Shown: one piece after another, positions 11,218 through 21,100 of the stretch
How the letters are laid out: each line of letters begins with the position of its first letter
Numbering within the stretch: position 1 is the first letter of the stretch
Source of the DNA: Iris pallida
Lineage: Eukaryota; Streptophyta; Magnoliopsida; Asparagales; Iridaceae
Assembly (NCBI GenBank): GCA_029216955.1
Contig: JANAVB010004000.1
Coordinates: 4,596,538-4,660,537 of the forward strand
Length of the DNA stretch: 64,000 nucleotides
Reading direction: 5' to 3'
Notes under the pieces: generated by a model
Told to the model about the DNA's origin: nothing
The model's input: only the letters and a program-made list of their open reading frames with translations
Database searches by the model: none
Made by a program: the position numbers and the translations under genes

Positions 11218-11965
11218 ATTGGTAATATCAGCACCCAAAATGAAATTGTTCCAAACAGAAATAAGATTTTTGGGACATAATATAGCCAATAGGACAATAA
11301 TTCCTATTGATAGAAGTATTGAATTTGCTTCTAAATTCCCCGATGAAATAACTGATAATAAACAATTACAAAGATTTCTTGGGGCTTTGAATTATGTTTC
11401 TGATTTTTACAAGAACATAGCTCAAGATACAAAAATTTTGTATCAAAGATTAAAAAAGAATCCACCTGCCTGGTCAGAAGAACATACGAAGGCAGTTAGG
11501 ATAATAAAGCAGAAGGTTAAGAATTTGCCTTGCTTACATTTAGCTAATGCTGAATGGTTTAAAATCGTGGAAACAGATGCCAGTGATATTGGTTATGGTG
11601 GCATCTTGAAACAAAGAAACCCTGAGACTAATAAGGAAGTCTTGGTTAGGTTTTGCTCGGGTAAATGGAATGATACCCAACTTAATTATTCTACAATTAA
11701 GAAAGAAATTCTTTCTATTATTAAATGTATTCATAAGTTCCAAGATGATCTGCTTAATCAGAAGTTTTTGCTTAGAATAGATTGTAGCTCTGCAAAAACT
11801 GTCTTGGAAAAGGATGTTAAAAATCTAGCTTCAAAACAAATCTTTGCTAGATGGCAGGCTGAATTAGCAATTTTTGATTTTGATATTGAATATATTAAAG
11901 GTGAAGAAAATAGTCTTCCCGATTTTCTAACGCGTGAATTTTTGCAGAATGAGCAGATGCGATAA
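10919..11965 (+). pseudogene. Pararetroviral RT (second copy) and RNase H
   Basis: The frame continues after the 2-nt shift. Residues 1-100 are the second RT core with HIDD. The RT thumb/connection follows (FLGHNI, LQRFLGALNYVSDFY). RNase H then shows the first catalytic Asp in ETDASDIGYGG (11576) and the Glu of KKEILSI. It ends DFLTREF near 11940 and stops at 11965. No integrase follows, as expected for a pararetrovirus. In the circular genome this would be the C-terminus of the coat-protease-RT polyprotein. Its last 32 bases overlap the start of the next ORF. RNase H itself looks undamaged, whereas the RT is duplicated, shifted and altered at the active site. Confidence 0.9.
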
Positions 11966-13245
11966 GGGCAAGCAGCCCTGGGAGCCTCCCAAATGGGAGC
12001 AACCCAAAAATAGAAAGACTCACAGGAGACAGGACCAAATTCCCGTCAGAAGAAATATTATTGCTTCGGCTGACAATGCATCTAATGAGCAGCAAAGGGA
12101 AAAATTTTCCTATCAAGAAGTAGCAACTCTTGCTGAAATGGAGTCAATTTACACTCAGAAATCAGCTGAGGAAGACATCATATGTCTGGATCGAAATGAC
12201 ATTCCTGTGTCCCAGGACAATTGGGATCCCTGGCAAGAGAAATTTTTATCCCATAAAAATGAGGGCGAGAATACACTATGAAGGAATGCTATGCTCTACA
12301 AATTCGGTAGAGATAGAGCACTTTAGGCAGAATCCTAAAGACCCGCATTCAGAGATTGTATATAGCAAAATAACTATATACAAAATCCTCACTCCTCAAT
12401 CGTGGGGTTTGCATCCGAATTTTGAGAGGGCAATGCTCTTCAGAAATAGCACAACTTCGATGAAGTTCACATACTGGGATTATATTGATGCTTTCTTTTA
12501 TGTATTCTACTATGAGAATGACAAAAGGAGGCATTCCTGGTTCATTAAGATATGTCCGAAAATATTAGAGCAGGATATACCCACCTGGTTTATTAGATGG
12601 TGGAATTACTTCGGAGCGAACCTGGAAATATTGTCAGGACCATTGCTCAATTTATTCGACGAATGGGTCGAGAAGGCAAAAATTTGCCAGAAGAAACAGA
12701 ATTTTTATGAGGAGGAGACAACTATGTTATTTTTCGTCTCTAACAATATTCTCCACATCATGAAGTGGGCTCTCAAATGTGCTGAGGGAGAGTTTGGAAT
12801 TTATAAATTAAAAAGAATTTTTCTCATCAAATGGTGGAATAGAATTGATGAGAAAGAGAAAATAGCAGAAATCAGGGCATCACTTGCAGCAGAAGCCAAA
12901 GAATCAGTTCGGCTGCAAGAAGAGAAAATTATGGATTATGAGGACAATTACCTGAGAAAATTCAAAGACCATATACTCAGGAAAAATCCTAAAATATCCA
13001 AAGAAGAATTGAAAAATAAATGTCGCAAATATATTTATTCCCAAATGAAGGAAATATTTGGCGATACTATGCTTCGAGAATTAGAGGATGATGAATCAAT
13101 GAGATCATCAGAAGCATCTGTTGCAGCAGCTCATAGCGATAAGGAAGAATCTTCTGCAGAAAGCAATAATGAAGTGGTGGTTGAATCATCCGCCAGTCAC
13201 GCGCCACGAAGGCGACCCAGAAATAGTGAAGATGATGGGAAATAA
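11934..13245 (+). pseudogene. Caulimovirid downstream ORF of unknown function, with frameshift
   Basis: The ATG at 11934 overlaps the RNase H end by 32 bases. The first frame gives about 110 hydrophilic residues (basic, Trp-rich head, then an acidic part) and stops at 12281. A shift near 12270-12285 passes to the frame running to 13245. That frame has an aromatic block with WDYIDAFFYVFYY, WFIKICPKI and TWFIRWWNYFG, then a long charged helix (12850-13060), then an acidic Ser-rich tail. Position after pol matches the transactivator/inclusion-body gene of several genera or ORF2 of florendoviruses. I cannot see a diagnostic transactivator motif, so function is not assigned. Total about 430 residues. 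Confidence 0.7.
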
Positions 13246-13522
13246 AGGACAGCTGGGCGACAGAAAAATAAAGGTGGAATTGATGAAGACAGCCACGAAT
13301 ATTGATAATTGTGGACGTGGGGCCTACAATCCAGAATTCGGCCAAAGTCGAGATAAGAGAGAATCTCCTTTAATAAAGCAAAAGGAGATATGACATAAAG
13401 TTGTAGGGACACGTATGTGCCTAATACACTACGTAGCTCCAATAATTCACTCGAGGCGGTGCTTCTGGACAGATGGCTTGTAATAACCTGATACTGCCGG
13501 TTGGCTTCGGGTGTGTTTGTAC

Positions 13523-13530
13523 TATAAATA
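13523..13530 (+). promoter_or_regulatory. TATA box of the pararetrovirus
   Basis: TATAAATA in the intergenic region, about 103 bp before AATAAA and 178 bp before the primer site. This spacing is typical of plant pararetrovirus pregenomic promoters. Confidence 0.8.
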
Positions 13531-13632
13531 GAGGCCTTATGCCTCATTTGTGGGTGCAAGTTTGTACTAGTTTTTCTATTTTCCTCTGTAAGAGTGTGAG
13601 TTTGTGAGTGCTTGTACTACTACTACTATATC

Positions 13633-13638
13633 AATAAA
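13633..13638 (+). terminator. Poly(A) signal of the pararetrovirus
   Basis: AATAAA within ATCAATAAAAG, downstream of the TATA box and upstream of the primer site. It defines the likely 3' end of the terminally redundant pregenomic RNA. Confidence 0.7.
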
Positions 13639-13707
13639 AGTTCAAGTTTGCTATTCAGATCTTTGTTCTTCTACTCTTCTGGCCTCTTTGAAGATCCTGT
13701 CTACATT

Positions 13708-13721
13708 TGGTATCAGAGCCA
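13708..13721 (+). other. Primer-binding site, tRNA-iMet
   Basis: TGGTATCAGAGCC is complementary to the 3' end of plant initiator tRNA-Met, the minus-strand DNA primer of Caulimoviridae, conventionally genome position 1. It is immediately followed by ATAATGG. Confidence 0.95.
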
Positions 13722-13999
13722 TAATGGCTCGAGAGTAGGTAATTTCTATCTTGCTATTATCTTTATGTGACTATTAACATGTAGTTTGCTACTAGTTGTT
13801 ATGTTTGAATGCTTAGGGATAGTTTGTATGGTGTGTCTATGTGTTGTGGGACGGCACCAAAGTCGCGTAGGCGTTTGATGGCAGAGAGTGCCTAATTTTG
13901 CCGTAAATCGTTGACAACCGTGCAACCTTTTTACTACCAGAAGAATTAGACCTAAGCCATTTAGATATTAGCGATAGTAGTATTGATACTAACAGCAGG
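13722..13999 (+). promoter_or_regulatory. Pararetroviral leader with four-codon ORF
   Basis: A minimal ORF (ATG GCT CGA GAG TAG, 13724-13738) begins right after the primer site. A donor-like AG/GTAATT follows near 13739. The movement frame is open upstream of its ATG as far as 13907 without another in-frame ATG. Caulimovirid leaders usually carry short ORFs used in shunting or splicing; use here is inferred. Confidence 0.5.
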
Positions 14000-15109
14000 A
14001 TGCAGGTTAATAGTTTACATGAAGAAGGTAGCAAGATAGATCCTCCTCAGATGAGTGACCAGTTGGCAAACCTAATAGGTTCTAATAAGAAAACCCTTAA
14101 TAAGGGTAAATCAGTTAAGAATACCAATCTGTATGAATTCCCTACAGAAATAGAGGAGTTGAACAAATGGACAATTCCTAAAGTTCAACCTAAGGAAATA
14201 TACCAAATAGGTACTTTTGATTTCAAATCTTCCATTGCAATCAAGACAATGGAAAGAACTGTCCAAGTCTCAGATAATGAACAAATAATCAAGTTGTTAT
14301 CTGAAGATGATATCTCTAATTACAGAGATAAATATAATTTTATTCATATTGGACTGATACAGGTAGCATTAAAACCTTTAACACTTCAAGGTTTAAATGC
14401 ATCATTACTGACATCCTTGAGAGATGGTCGGTGTTTGGACTGGGCTCAATCCCTAATGGGAGTCATGCAGACAAGTCTCTGTCATGGTCCAGTATATTTT
14501 AATGTCTATCCCAATTTGAGCTTATCTCTAACAGATGCAAACCTGTTAGAAGCTGTGTCTTTGAATTTAAAGACATTTGGTTATAATTTTCTTCCTGGAT
14601 CTGAAACTATAGCAATAATCTATAGAGTTCATTTTAAGGTGTTAAATACTTTAGCCCCAAAGGCTAAACACCTTACTAAACCAGGACAGACTACTTTGGT
14701 AGAAACTAATCTTTTGACTACTAAAGTAGCTACTAATAGAATAATTAAGTGGGAAGAAATAAATTTTCCCAATAAATGGACTCTGAATATGGCTGTACCT
14801 TCGAAACCCATAATGGATTCGGAAATAGACCAAATAATTCAGACTCCAGATGGCGATGTGGAAGTTAGATTTACTCCACAAATAAAAGCCATAATCTCCA
14901 CATCAAGTTCCAGGAGATTCATAACTGAGAAATCTATCTCAGATAAGCAGTCAGAAGCTGAATCTTCTAATATAGAAGAAAGTAAAATAAAAAAGCTTCA
15001 AATAAATGAATCTAATGTGGTTCACCCAATATATGCTTCCAAATCAGATTCTCAGTCATCTAAATTAGATGAGGAGCCGACAATGTCGGAAATGGCATTT
15101 AATTTTTAA
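14000..15109 (+). CDS. Pararetroviral movement protein (30K superfamily)
   Basis: 369 intact codons. The product would modify plasmodesmata for cell-to-cell spread. The core (residues about 110-260) has the 30K fold signature seen in caulimovirids: HIGLIQVALKPLT, the invariant-style Asp in LRDGRCLDW, a hydrophobic beta segment GPVYFNVYPNLSLSL, and the FGYNFLPGSE turn. The C-terminal 90 residues are Ser/Glu-rich and probably disordered. ATG 14000 is the first in-frame ATG, but the frame is open back to 13907, so the true start could be upstream or spliced. The stop overlaps the coat ATG as TAATG, suggesting termination-reinitiation. It is the donor of the piece at 8178-8431. Confidence 0.9.
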   Translation: MQVNSLHEEGSKIDPPQMSDQLANLIGSNKKTLNKGKSVKNTNLYEFPTEIEELNKWTIPKVQPKEIYQIGTFDFKSSIAIKTMERTVQVSDNEQIIKLLSEDDISNYRDKYNFIHIGLIQVALKPLTLQGLNASLLTSLRDGRCLDWAQSLMGVMQTSLCHGPVYFNVYPNLSLSLTDANLLEAVSLNLKTFGYNFLPGSETIAIIYRVHFKVLNTLAPKAKHLTKPGQTTLVETNLLTTKVATNRIIKWEEINFPNKWTLNMAVPSKPIMDSEIDQIIQTPDGDVEVRFTPQIKAIISTSSSRRFITEKSISDKQSEAESSNIEESKIKKLQINESNVVHPIYASKSDSQSSKLDEEPTMSEMAFNF

Positions 15110-15180
15110 TGGATTATAGGCTCTCACCAGCGATGATTGAGTGCTGTAAGAAAGAATATTATAGCGAAGCAAATAGAGAA

Positions 15181-15182
<2 letters not shown>
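15024..15182 (+). repeat. Right terminal direct repeat of the pararetrovirus
   Basis: Second copy of 6684-6843. The match ends in GCAAATAGAGAATT, after which the sequence turns into TA repeats. The coat ORF started at 15109 is cut after 25 codons, giving a truncated frame that runs into microsatellite. Confidence 0.9.
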
Positions 15183-15239
<57 letters not shown>

Positions 15240-15262
15240 AAAATATATATATATATATACAC
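15183..15262. repeat. (TA)n microsatellite at the right virus-LTR junction
   Basis: About 55 bp of TA/TGTA, a short ACAAAA break and another TA run. The corresponding LTR site at 20958-20980 has a much shorter TATATA run. Its presence exactly at the viral edge suggests the TA repeat was the integration target or was expanded in repair. Confidence 0.9.
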
Positions 15263-17651
15263 AATGTACTACAATTAAATATATATTATGTATACATGGA
15301 TTTTCACCAAAATATCTATGCTAAATTCACATAATAATAATAATAATAATAATTATAATAATAATAATAATAATAATAATATTAACATCATGGAGTACCA
15401 CCATGTGTTGCTTTACTCAGACATGAGAGTAAAAAGTCATTAAAAAATCATAAAAATCCTTTACTTAAACAACACAGCATAATGAGAGAGGAAGTAAGAT
15501 TTAGAGGGGGAGAGAACTAAGGAGAGTGGGAGGTGAGAGAGTGAGCGAGAGAGAAAAGAGGGAAAGGCGGAAGAGAGAGAGATAGAGCGGGGACGAGAGA
15601 AGGAAGTCGGGAAGAGAGGGAAGGAGAGGCGGAGCAGACGCGGAGATCCAGCGGCCTCGCGGAGGAACGAAGAGGAGGAAGACGGAGGGGGGTTTAGCTT
15701 TGCGGTGCGCTGGACGGGCGGCGTTCACAGTGGGGCGGTAGGCGGAGAGGAAAGGGAAGGCGCGGTCGGAGTTTGGGGGTTCCGGCGATAGGAGCTGGAG
15801 GAGAGGTGGTGGAGCGCTGCGGGTCATGTCGGCGCCGGACGACATGAAAGGAAGGAGGAGAAGAGGGGATCGATGGGCCGGCGGGGCTCAATCTCTGGCG
15901 ATGGCTGCTCCGACGGAGGAGACTAACCGATGTCGGAAGGATCAAGCGGGATGTCTCATCCGATGGCGCGATTCTCCCAGCACAGGGACGGTTGACTCGG
16001 CTTGCCGGGGTCAACGTTCACGGGGTGCAGAAAAAACGGAGAGCACGGCCTACGAGGCGACGAAGGTGACTTGGAAAAGTTGCCTCCGAGTACGGCAAAG
16101 CGTCGCACAGCGCAGCGGAAGGTGCTGTGCGCGACGGCGCTCAACTTCGTCGCCTGGCGTCTGGAGGAGGATGCTAGGGCGGTCGGCACACGAGCTACGA
16201 TGGAGGTAGCCGGTCGATGCGGTAAGGGCGTTCCCTAAATTTAGAGCTTTTGTTTCTTTTGTGTAGCTGTGTTGGGTTTGCGGGTTGCCGGGAGTGCGGC
16301 GGATGGCATAGGTGATGGGTGTGAGGGGTACTTTTTATGGCGGCGGTGGTGTCTATGGCTGGCAGTGGTTGGCGAAGTTGATGACGGTGGTAATGGCGGG
16401 GATGAGAGTGGGGCTGCCGGATTGGTCGGGTGAGGATGTTGTTGTTTGAAACGGCACGACAAGGGTGCGTCGGGGCTGGCCTTGTGTCGGATGCTGGTGG
16501 ATGGAAGTGGTATGGGGAGTACATAATGGTCGTGGCGATGGTGACAGGGGTGATGATGATGACGGAGATGGTGGTGGCAGCAGGGAGATAAGGATTTGGC
16601 TGGGGTAGCGAGGATGCGATGGTCGGGACATATACGGTTAGAAATTCGTTTGTGTTGGGATATGTCCGACACGAAAAGATGATGTATTTATAAAAAGATG
16701 GAATAAGAATTAGACACTGACACGGTGCACGTACTTGTGGTGGAATTTTGGAGGAATTTGTGAATGGTAGAAATATATGGATGAGTACATCTCCTTATAT
16801 TGGAGGTAAAAATTACCAGTTGGATAAGGATTATAATTAATTTAAATCCTTAATAGATAATTGTCACATTTGTTTTAAAAATAAATCAAATCCAAATCCA
16901 ATCCAAATCCAAATCCAATTAGATTTTACACGTAAAAATTTTAGCTAAATTAAATAATTGAATCTTAATTTAAATTATCAAAACTAATTAAATATTAAAT
17001 CAACAAACTTTCAAATTATCTCTTATAAATAATAAAATAATCAATATTAAATAATTTTGAAAATTGAAATAAGTATTTTGGATATTAATAGAACATATCT
17101 TTAAAATACCTTTTTAATAATTACGATAAATAATAAGATAATTTTGAAATTTCAAATATATACATGAATTAAATTTCATGTATCCCGTATGCGACTAGCA
17201 CAAAATATCTGTGTATATATTATTTTCAAAATCGGCATAAATAAATAAATAAAATTTTGCCACTAGTGCGACGGAATTTATATACCTTCAAGCAAAATAA
17301 ACAAGTTAACTATATTATATTGAAATGAAATATATGTTTTCTATGTTTTTGATAACAATTATTTATTAATAATAACTGTTATAAATGAAAGTCTTTTATA
17401 ATTAAAATAACAAAACTTAGAAAATTTTGGCACGATAGCAGGAATAATTATTATATATATTATTTTAAAACTATAAAAATAGAAAAAATATTTTTCTAAA
17501 AATATGTACGCTCGCACATATTCGCATTCGTCGAGCAATTACGAAAAAACACAATTTTGCGAGCGACGTACAATGCAACTACGTGACGTACAAATACAAA
17601 AAAAATCAATACCAAATTTATAAAAAATAGTAGAAATTTAGGGGTTTTACA
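15245..17651 (-). mobile_element. Family A 3' LTR, proximal part (minus element)
   Basis: On the minus strand the LTR starts at 17651 with TGTAAAACCCC and continues to the viral junction; the rest is at 5850-6683. It aligns with 20960-22108 plus 26459-27711 of the 5' LTR and with the solo LTR. Contents: AAT trinucleotide run (15331-15384), a purine-rich tract (15485-15660) that is pyrimidine-rich in the sense direction, a GC-rich island (to about 16620), and an AT-rich remainder. The 120-130 bp matching 20830-20957 is missing at the viral insertion. Long open frames in the GC-rich island are on both strands and show no domain. Confidence 0.88.
15331..15384. repeat. (AAT)n microsatellite
   Basis: TAATAATAAT run with one AATT interruption. 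The 5' LTR has the same repeat at 21046-21100 and the solo LTR the complementary ATT repeat near 24416-24455. Confidence 0.9.
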
Positions 17652-18978
17652 TCCTACCTAACTTAAAAGAATTTCGTCCTCGAAATTAAGAATTAGGAGG
17701 GGGCTGAGAAGACACAAGGGGGTATCGATGGGGAACAAACAATGACAATGTTTCAGCATAATCATGTCGTAAGAAATCATGATCTAAATCATAGAATTTA
17801 ACACGGGTATGGTTATGAGGGTCGCGAGTTAAGGCACGAGTAGTAGATTAAGGGTTTAAAATTTAAATCAAGAGTATCATGCAATAAAGAATGATATGAT
17901 ATCAAGAGAAAGTAAGTTAGAGACCTAGTAGATATGGGTTCTTGAGTGTAGGTTGAGGCACGAATAAGAGATCGATTAGGTTAATGCGTAAATTAAATGA
18001 TTTGGAAGGTTCAGGATAGCGAATAAAGGGCCAAGAAAAGGACGAGTAGTTTAAGATGAAAATATAGCAACATCGAGTGACAATGGTCATAATCGATAGG
18101 AAGGCTAGAGGAAGTTCTAGTATAACTCCTTCGTCTTTCTAAAATAGGTGAAGGCGAAAGCAATAAGGTGTTCAAAAGACGATATTATCGAGTACGAATA
18201 TGTGATTCAAAGACGACCGAATAATTTCAAAGGAATTGTCAAGACCGTCGTGGATAGGATTCTAAAGGCCAAGTTTAATTATGTTCCATCCACGTAGAAT
18301 GATAGACAAAAGCGAACCAAAGTGCACTTGGTTGATCAGACCATCATGTACCGGTTCTGATTAGACAATATGTTAGTGAGCGGCCGCTTAACAACATATA
18401 CCTTGATCAAGCTCGATAAAGAATTAGCTTGCAAAAACTAGGCTACATTAGCATCATTAGTTTAGATAGTAAAAACAAATAGGCACGTGAGATTAAGATT
18501 GAAAGAAAGCTGGATTAGTTTAAACGATTCTAAGTCATATCCTATGTTGGTCTCTATACAGTCGTCTTAGAGTCTTCTTGTCCAAGTCATTGGTTGGCTA
18601 GACGTGTTAGGGTCCTCTAGATTCTAGAATCTAAGTAAACTTGCTAATATAGGTCACAAGGACAAAGGGGTTGCTAGGTTATAAGGCATTCTACCCAAAT
18701 TAAAAGAATTAAACTTATGGTATTGGGGCAATGGAAATACGTCTATCTAGTAGGGTAACCTTCCTAACCTCTAGCAAGCACGAAGGAAAGGGAAGAATTA
18801 TGATAGAAGGAGTCAAGCAAGATGCAATTGATGAGTTGAACGGTAGTTCGAATATGGAATCGAGGAAACAGGTCAAGTATGTGGATGAGATCCTAAACTA
18901 ATCCTATTCGCAGGCTTGCTTGGTACGATAAAGTAACCAAACAATTTATCTGGACCTGCATGGGCCACCACAAAAACA
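17652..18978 (-). mobile_element. Non-coding internal region of the minus-strand family A element
   Basis: The entire interior between LTRs is 1.33 kb and contains no gag or pol frame. At its 3' end (minus strand) it has GAGGACGAAATTCTTTTAAG then a purine-rich AAGTTAGGTAGGA just before the LTR, as at the pol/PPT end of autonomous gypsy elements. At its 5' end, immediately after the LTR, is TTTTTGTGGTGGCCCATGCAGG, also found after the chromovirus LTR at 49012. The 32599-33450 interior of the plus-strand element is a diverged homologue. This is the architecture of a LARD: long LTRs with a non-coding interior dependent on a partner. Confidence 0.8.
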
Positions 18979-21044
18979 TGTAAAGCTCCAGTCCCAAAAT
19001 ACGTAGGACTAGGAACGTAGACATGCCAGCTGTATTCATACGAAGTACATAGGCCTCGTATGGATACATAAGCTGTAAAATACAGTAAACCACAACTAAC
19101 TAATCTCATCCACAAAATAAAAGAATAAAAGATGTCATATAATCAACTATGAATTATCTTTGGTACATGTAGTTGGGAGAAGACAAATCCACTACCAACT
19201 ATGAAAAGAAATACATGGTATACAAAAGAATGAAATTAGGCGAGCGAAGCGAAGACGATCAAATTGCAATCATCCTCGGAGAAATATTGATGATCATGGC
19301 CACGGCTAGAACACCTGCAAAATACAAGAGCACACACCTGGCGAGATAACCAGGTCCTCAAAGGGACGTAACAAGACACATAATATCATGCCATATAAAC
19401 TGAATAAATATTGCTCAAATAAATAAGTCAATTGAATTATAACATAGTCCAATACACACCTATTGAACTAGCTTACCATCCCCCCAACCAAAAAAGGACA
19501 GGAGATGGTAAACTAATTCACGGTGATGTATCTTTCTATGCTACGAATCTAATATGGTATCCGGACCGCAACAAGGTTCAATACCTTCTCATCGAAGTAG
19601 TAAGTCACACCTACAACCAAACAAGGACAAGATGTGACGAACTAATCTGCGATAAATTATTGTTCCAAGCCAGGGTCAGATACAAGTACCCAAACCAAAA
19701 GTACTCATACCTAATGGATAAAGGTGCCTAACTATTCTAAGTAAAATATAGTTAAGAACAATCCTTCCTACGCATGGGCCCTAGCTAAAATAGGATCGGC
19801 ATAGTTCCCCCTTAGGGCACCAGTGGCCCAATCAATAAGAGCATAACGTTCCGCAGAATGTCAGTGGCCGTCAGTAATCATGGGTAATCTCATCCACGTC
19901 TCTGGTGGAGCTCACGGGTTACAAAAAGGAAAGTGCATCGAAGCCCATACGCTAAGGAATTGTCCTCCCTACCCAATGCTTACTGTGTTGTATTCGCAAC
20001 ACAAAACCCCTATAATCGCTAAGTCAAACTAAGCATGCAACCTCTATTAGCGGTTATTCCTATCGTACGGCTTATACGCACCGGTGGCCAGCCAGTCACT
20101 CATGTCCGTGTTCTACATGCGACACACAACTTCGTGGTACAACGTGTCAAGGCCAATGAATGCAATACACAAAGGTGGTCCCTTAAATCTAGGTTTAATG
20201 TGTAAGAAAACTAGTACATAGCAGGAAATATGAACAGTAAGTTCTAACAGGTTATGCCATGTATCACAGTTTATTTTGCATAAAGAAAATAATGAATAAT
20301 GTATAAAATATGAGCTAAAATAAATAAACAGCAAATGACAAGGTGTCTTGCCTGGTAGGACGCCTGGTGTACTGCAATGATCAAGGTAACATGAACTGCG
20401 ACTTCGGTGTAACCTCTACGTAAGGTGACCTCTAATGGTGGTACGGGCAGTTTTATTGGGTCTAGAAGAGTCAAATTAGTTAGGGTAGACATATAAAAGT
20501 ATAGAATTGGTGAGGTAACAGGAGTAATGGGGTTGGTCATGGACTGGACGATAATCGAAGGAGTTTGATAAATAATATATATACAATTTTTGAAAACTAT
20601 TTATAATACTAGAAAATAAAATTATATAAGAATCCAATTAATTTATTTATTTAGTACAAAACTATTTTAAGTTTAATAGGCCCAAAATATAGACTTTACC
20701 AATCCAAATAAAACATCTATTTAACTAAATCGCAAAAATATTTAATAGTAGCTATATATACAAAATTTAGTTCAATAATTAAAATTAAGTTTGGAAATAA
20801 TGTTTTCTAGTAAAACCATTTTTAGAATACCCTAAAAATATTTTAGTACAGAGTTTAGGCTAAGCAAAATTCTATATTTATACGTTTTAGAAATATCGAT
20901 AATAATGTTTAAAACTAATGATCATAATTACTAAAATAATACTCGTCAATATGCAAATATTTATATATATATATACAATGTACTACGATTAAATATATAT
21001 TATGTATACATGGATTTTAACCAAAATATCTATGCTAAATTCAC

Positions 21045-21045
<1 letters not shown>

Positions 21046-21084
<39 letters not shown>

Positions 21085-21100
21085 TAATAATAATAATATT
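21046..21100. repeat. (AAT)n microsatellite in 5' LTR
   Basis: Perfect TAA/AAT run with one AAC. It creates an apparent poly-Asn open frame (21002-21595) that is not a gene. Confidence 0.9.

Larger units (their letters stand above)
13246..13707 (+). promoter_or_regulatory. Pararetroviral intergenic region with promoter and poly(A) signal
   Basis: Non-coding gap between the last ORF and the primer site. TATAAATA at 13523-13530 would start transcription near 13555. AATAAA at 13633-13638 lies only about 80 nt beyond the likely start, so transcripts must bypass it on the first pass and use it after a full circle, as is typical of caulimovirids. A Tyr/stop-poor ACTACTACT run sits at 13616-13627. 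Confidence 0.8.
6684..15182 (+). mobile_element. Endogenous caulimovirid (pararetrovirus), one full genome length, rearranged
   Basis: Caulimoviridae hallmarks are all present. They are a 30K-type movement protein, a coat protein with CCHC knuckle, aspartic protease, RT, RNase H, no integrase, a TATA/poly(A) intergenic region and a plant tRNA-iMet primer site (13708). The linear copy starts in the movement-protein tail and ends in the coat-protein head, so it is a circularly permuted genome of 8340 bp between matching ends. Internal duplications (254 and 387 bp) imply an ancestral length near 7.7 kb, within the family's range. Three breaks (coat gene, RT, last ORF) make this copy defective. 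Genus is uncertain. Insertion at a TA repeat resembles what is reported for florendoviruses, but movement protein and polyprotein are separate ORFs here. Confidence 0.9.

Noticed and set aside
13708..13721. Possible tRNA gene
   Set aside because: Only the primer-binding complement of tRNA-iMet is present; no cloverleaf around it.
15501..16672. Long Ser/Pro/Arg-rich frames on both strands
   Set aside because: GC-rich LTR island with few stops in any frame; frames are not preserved between the LTR copies.
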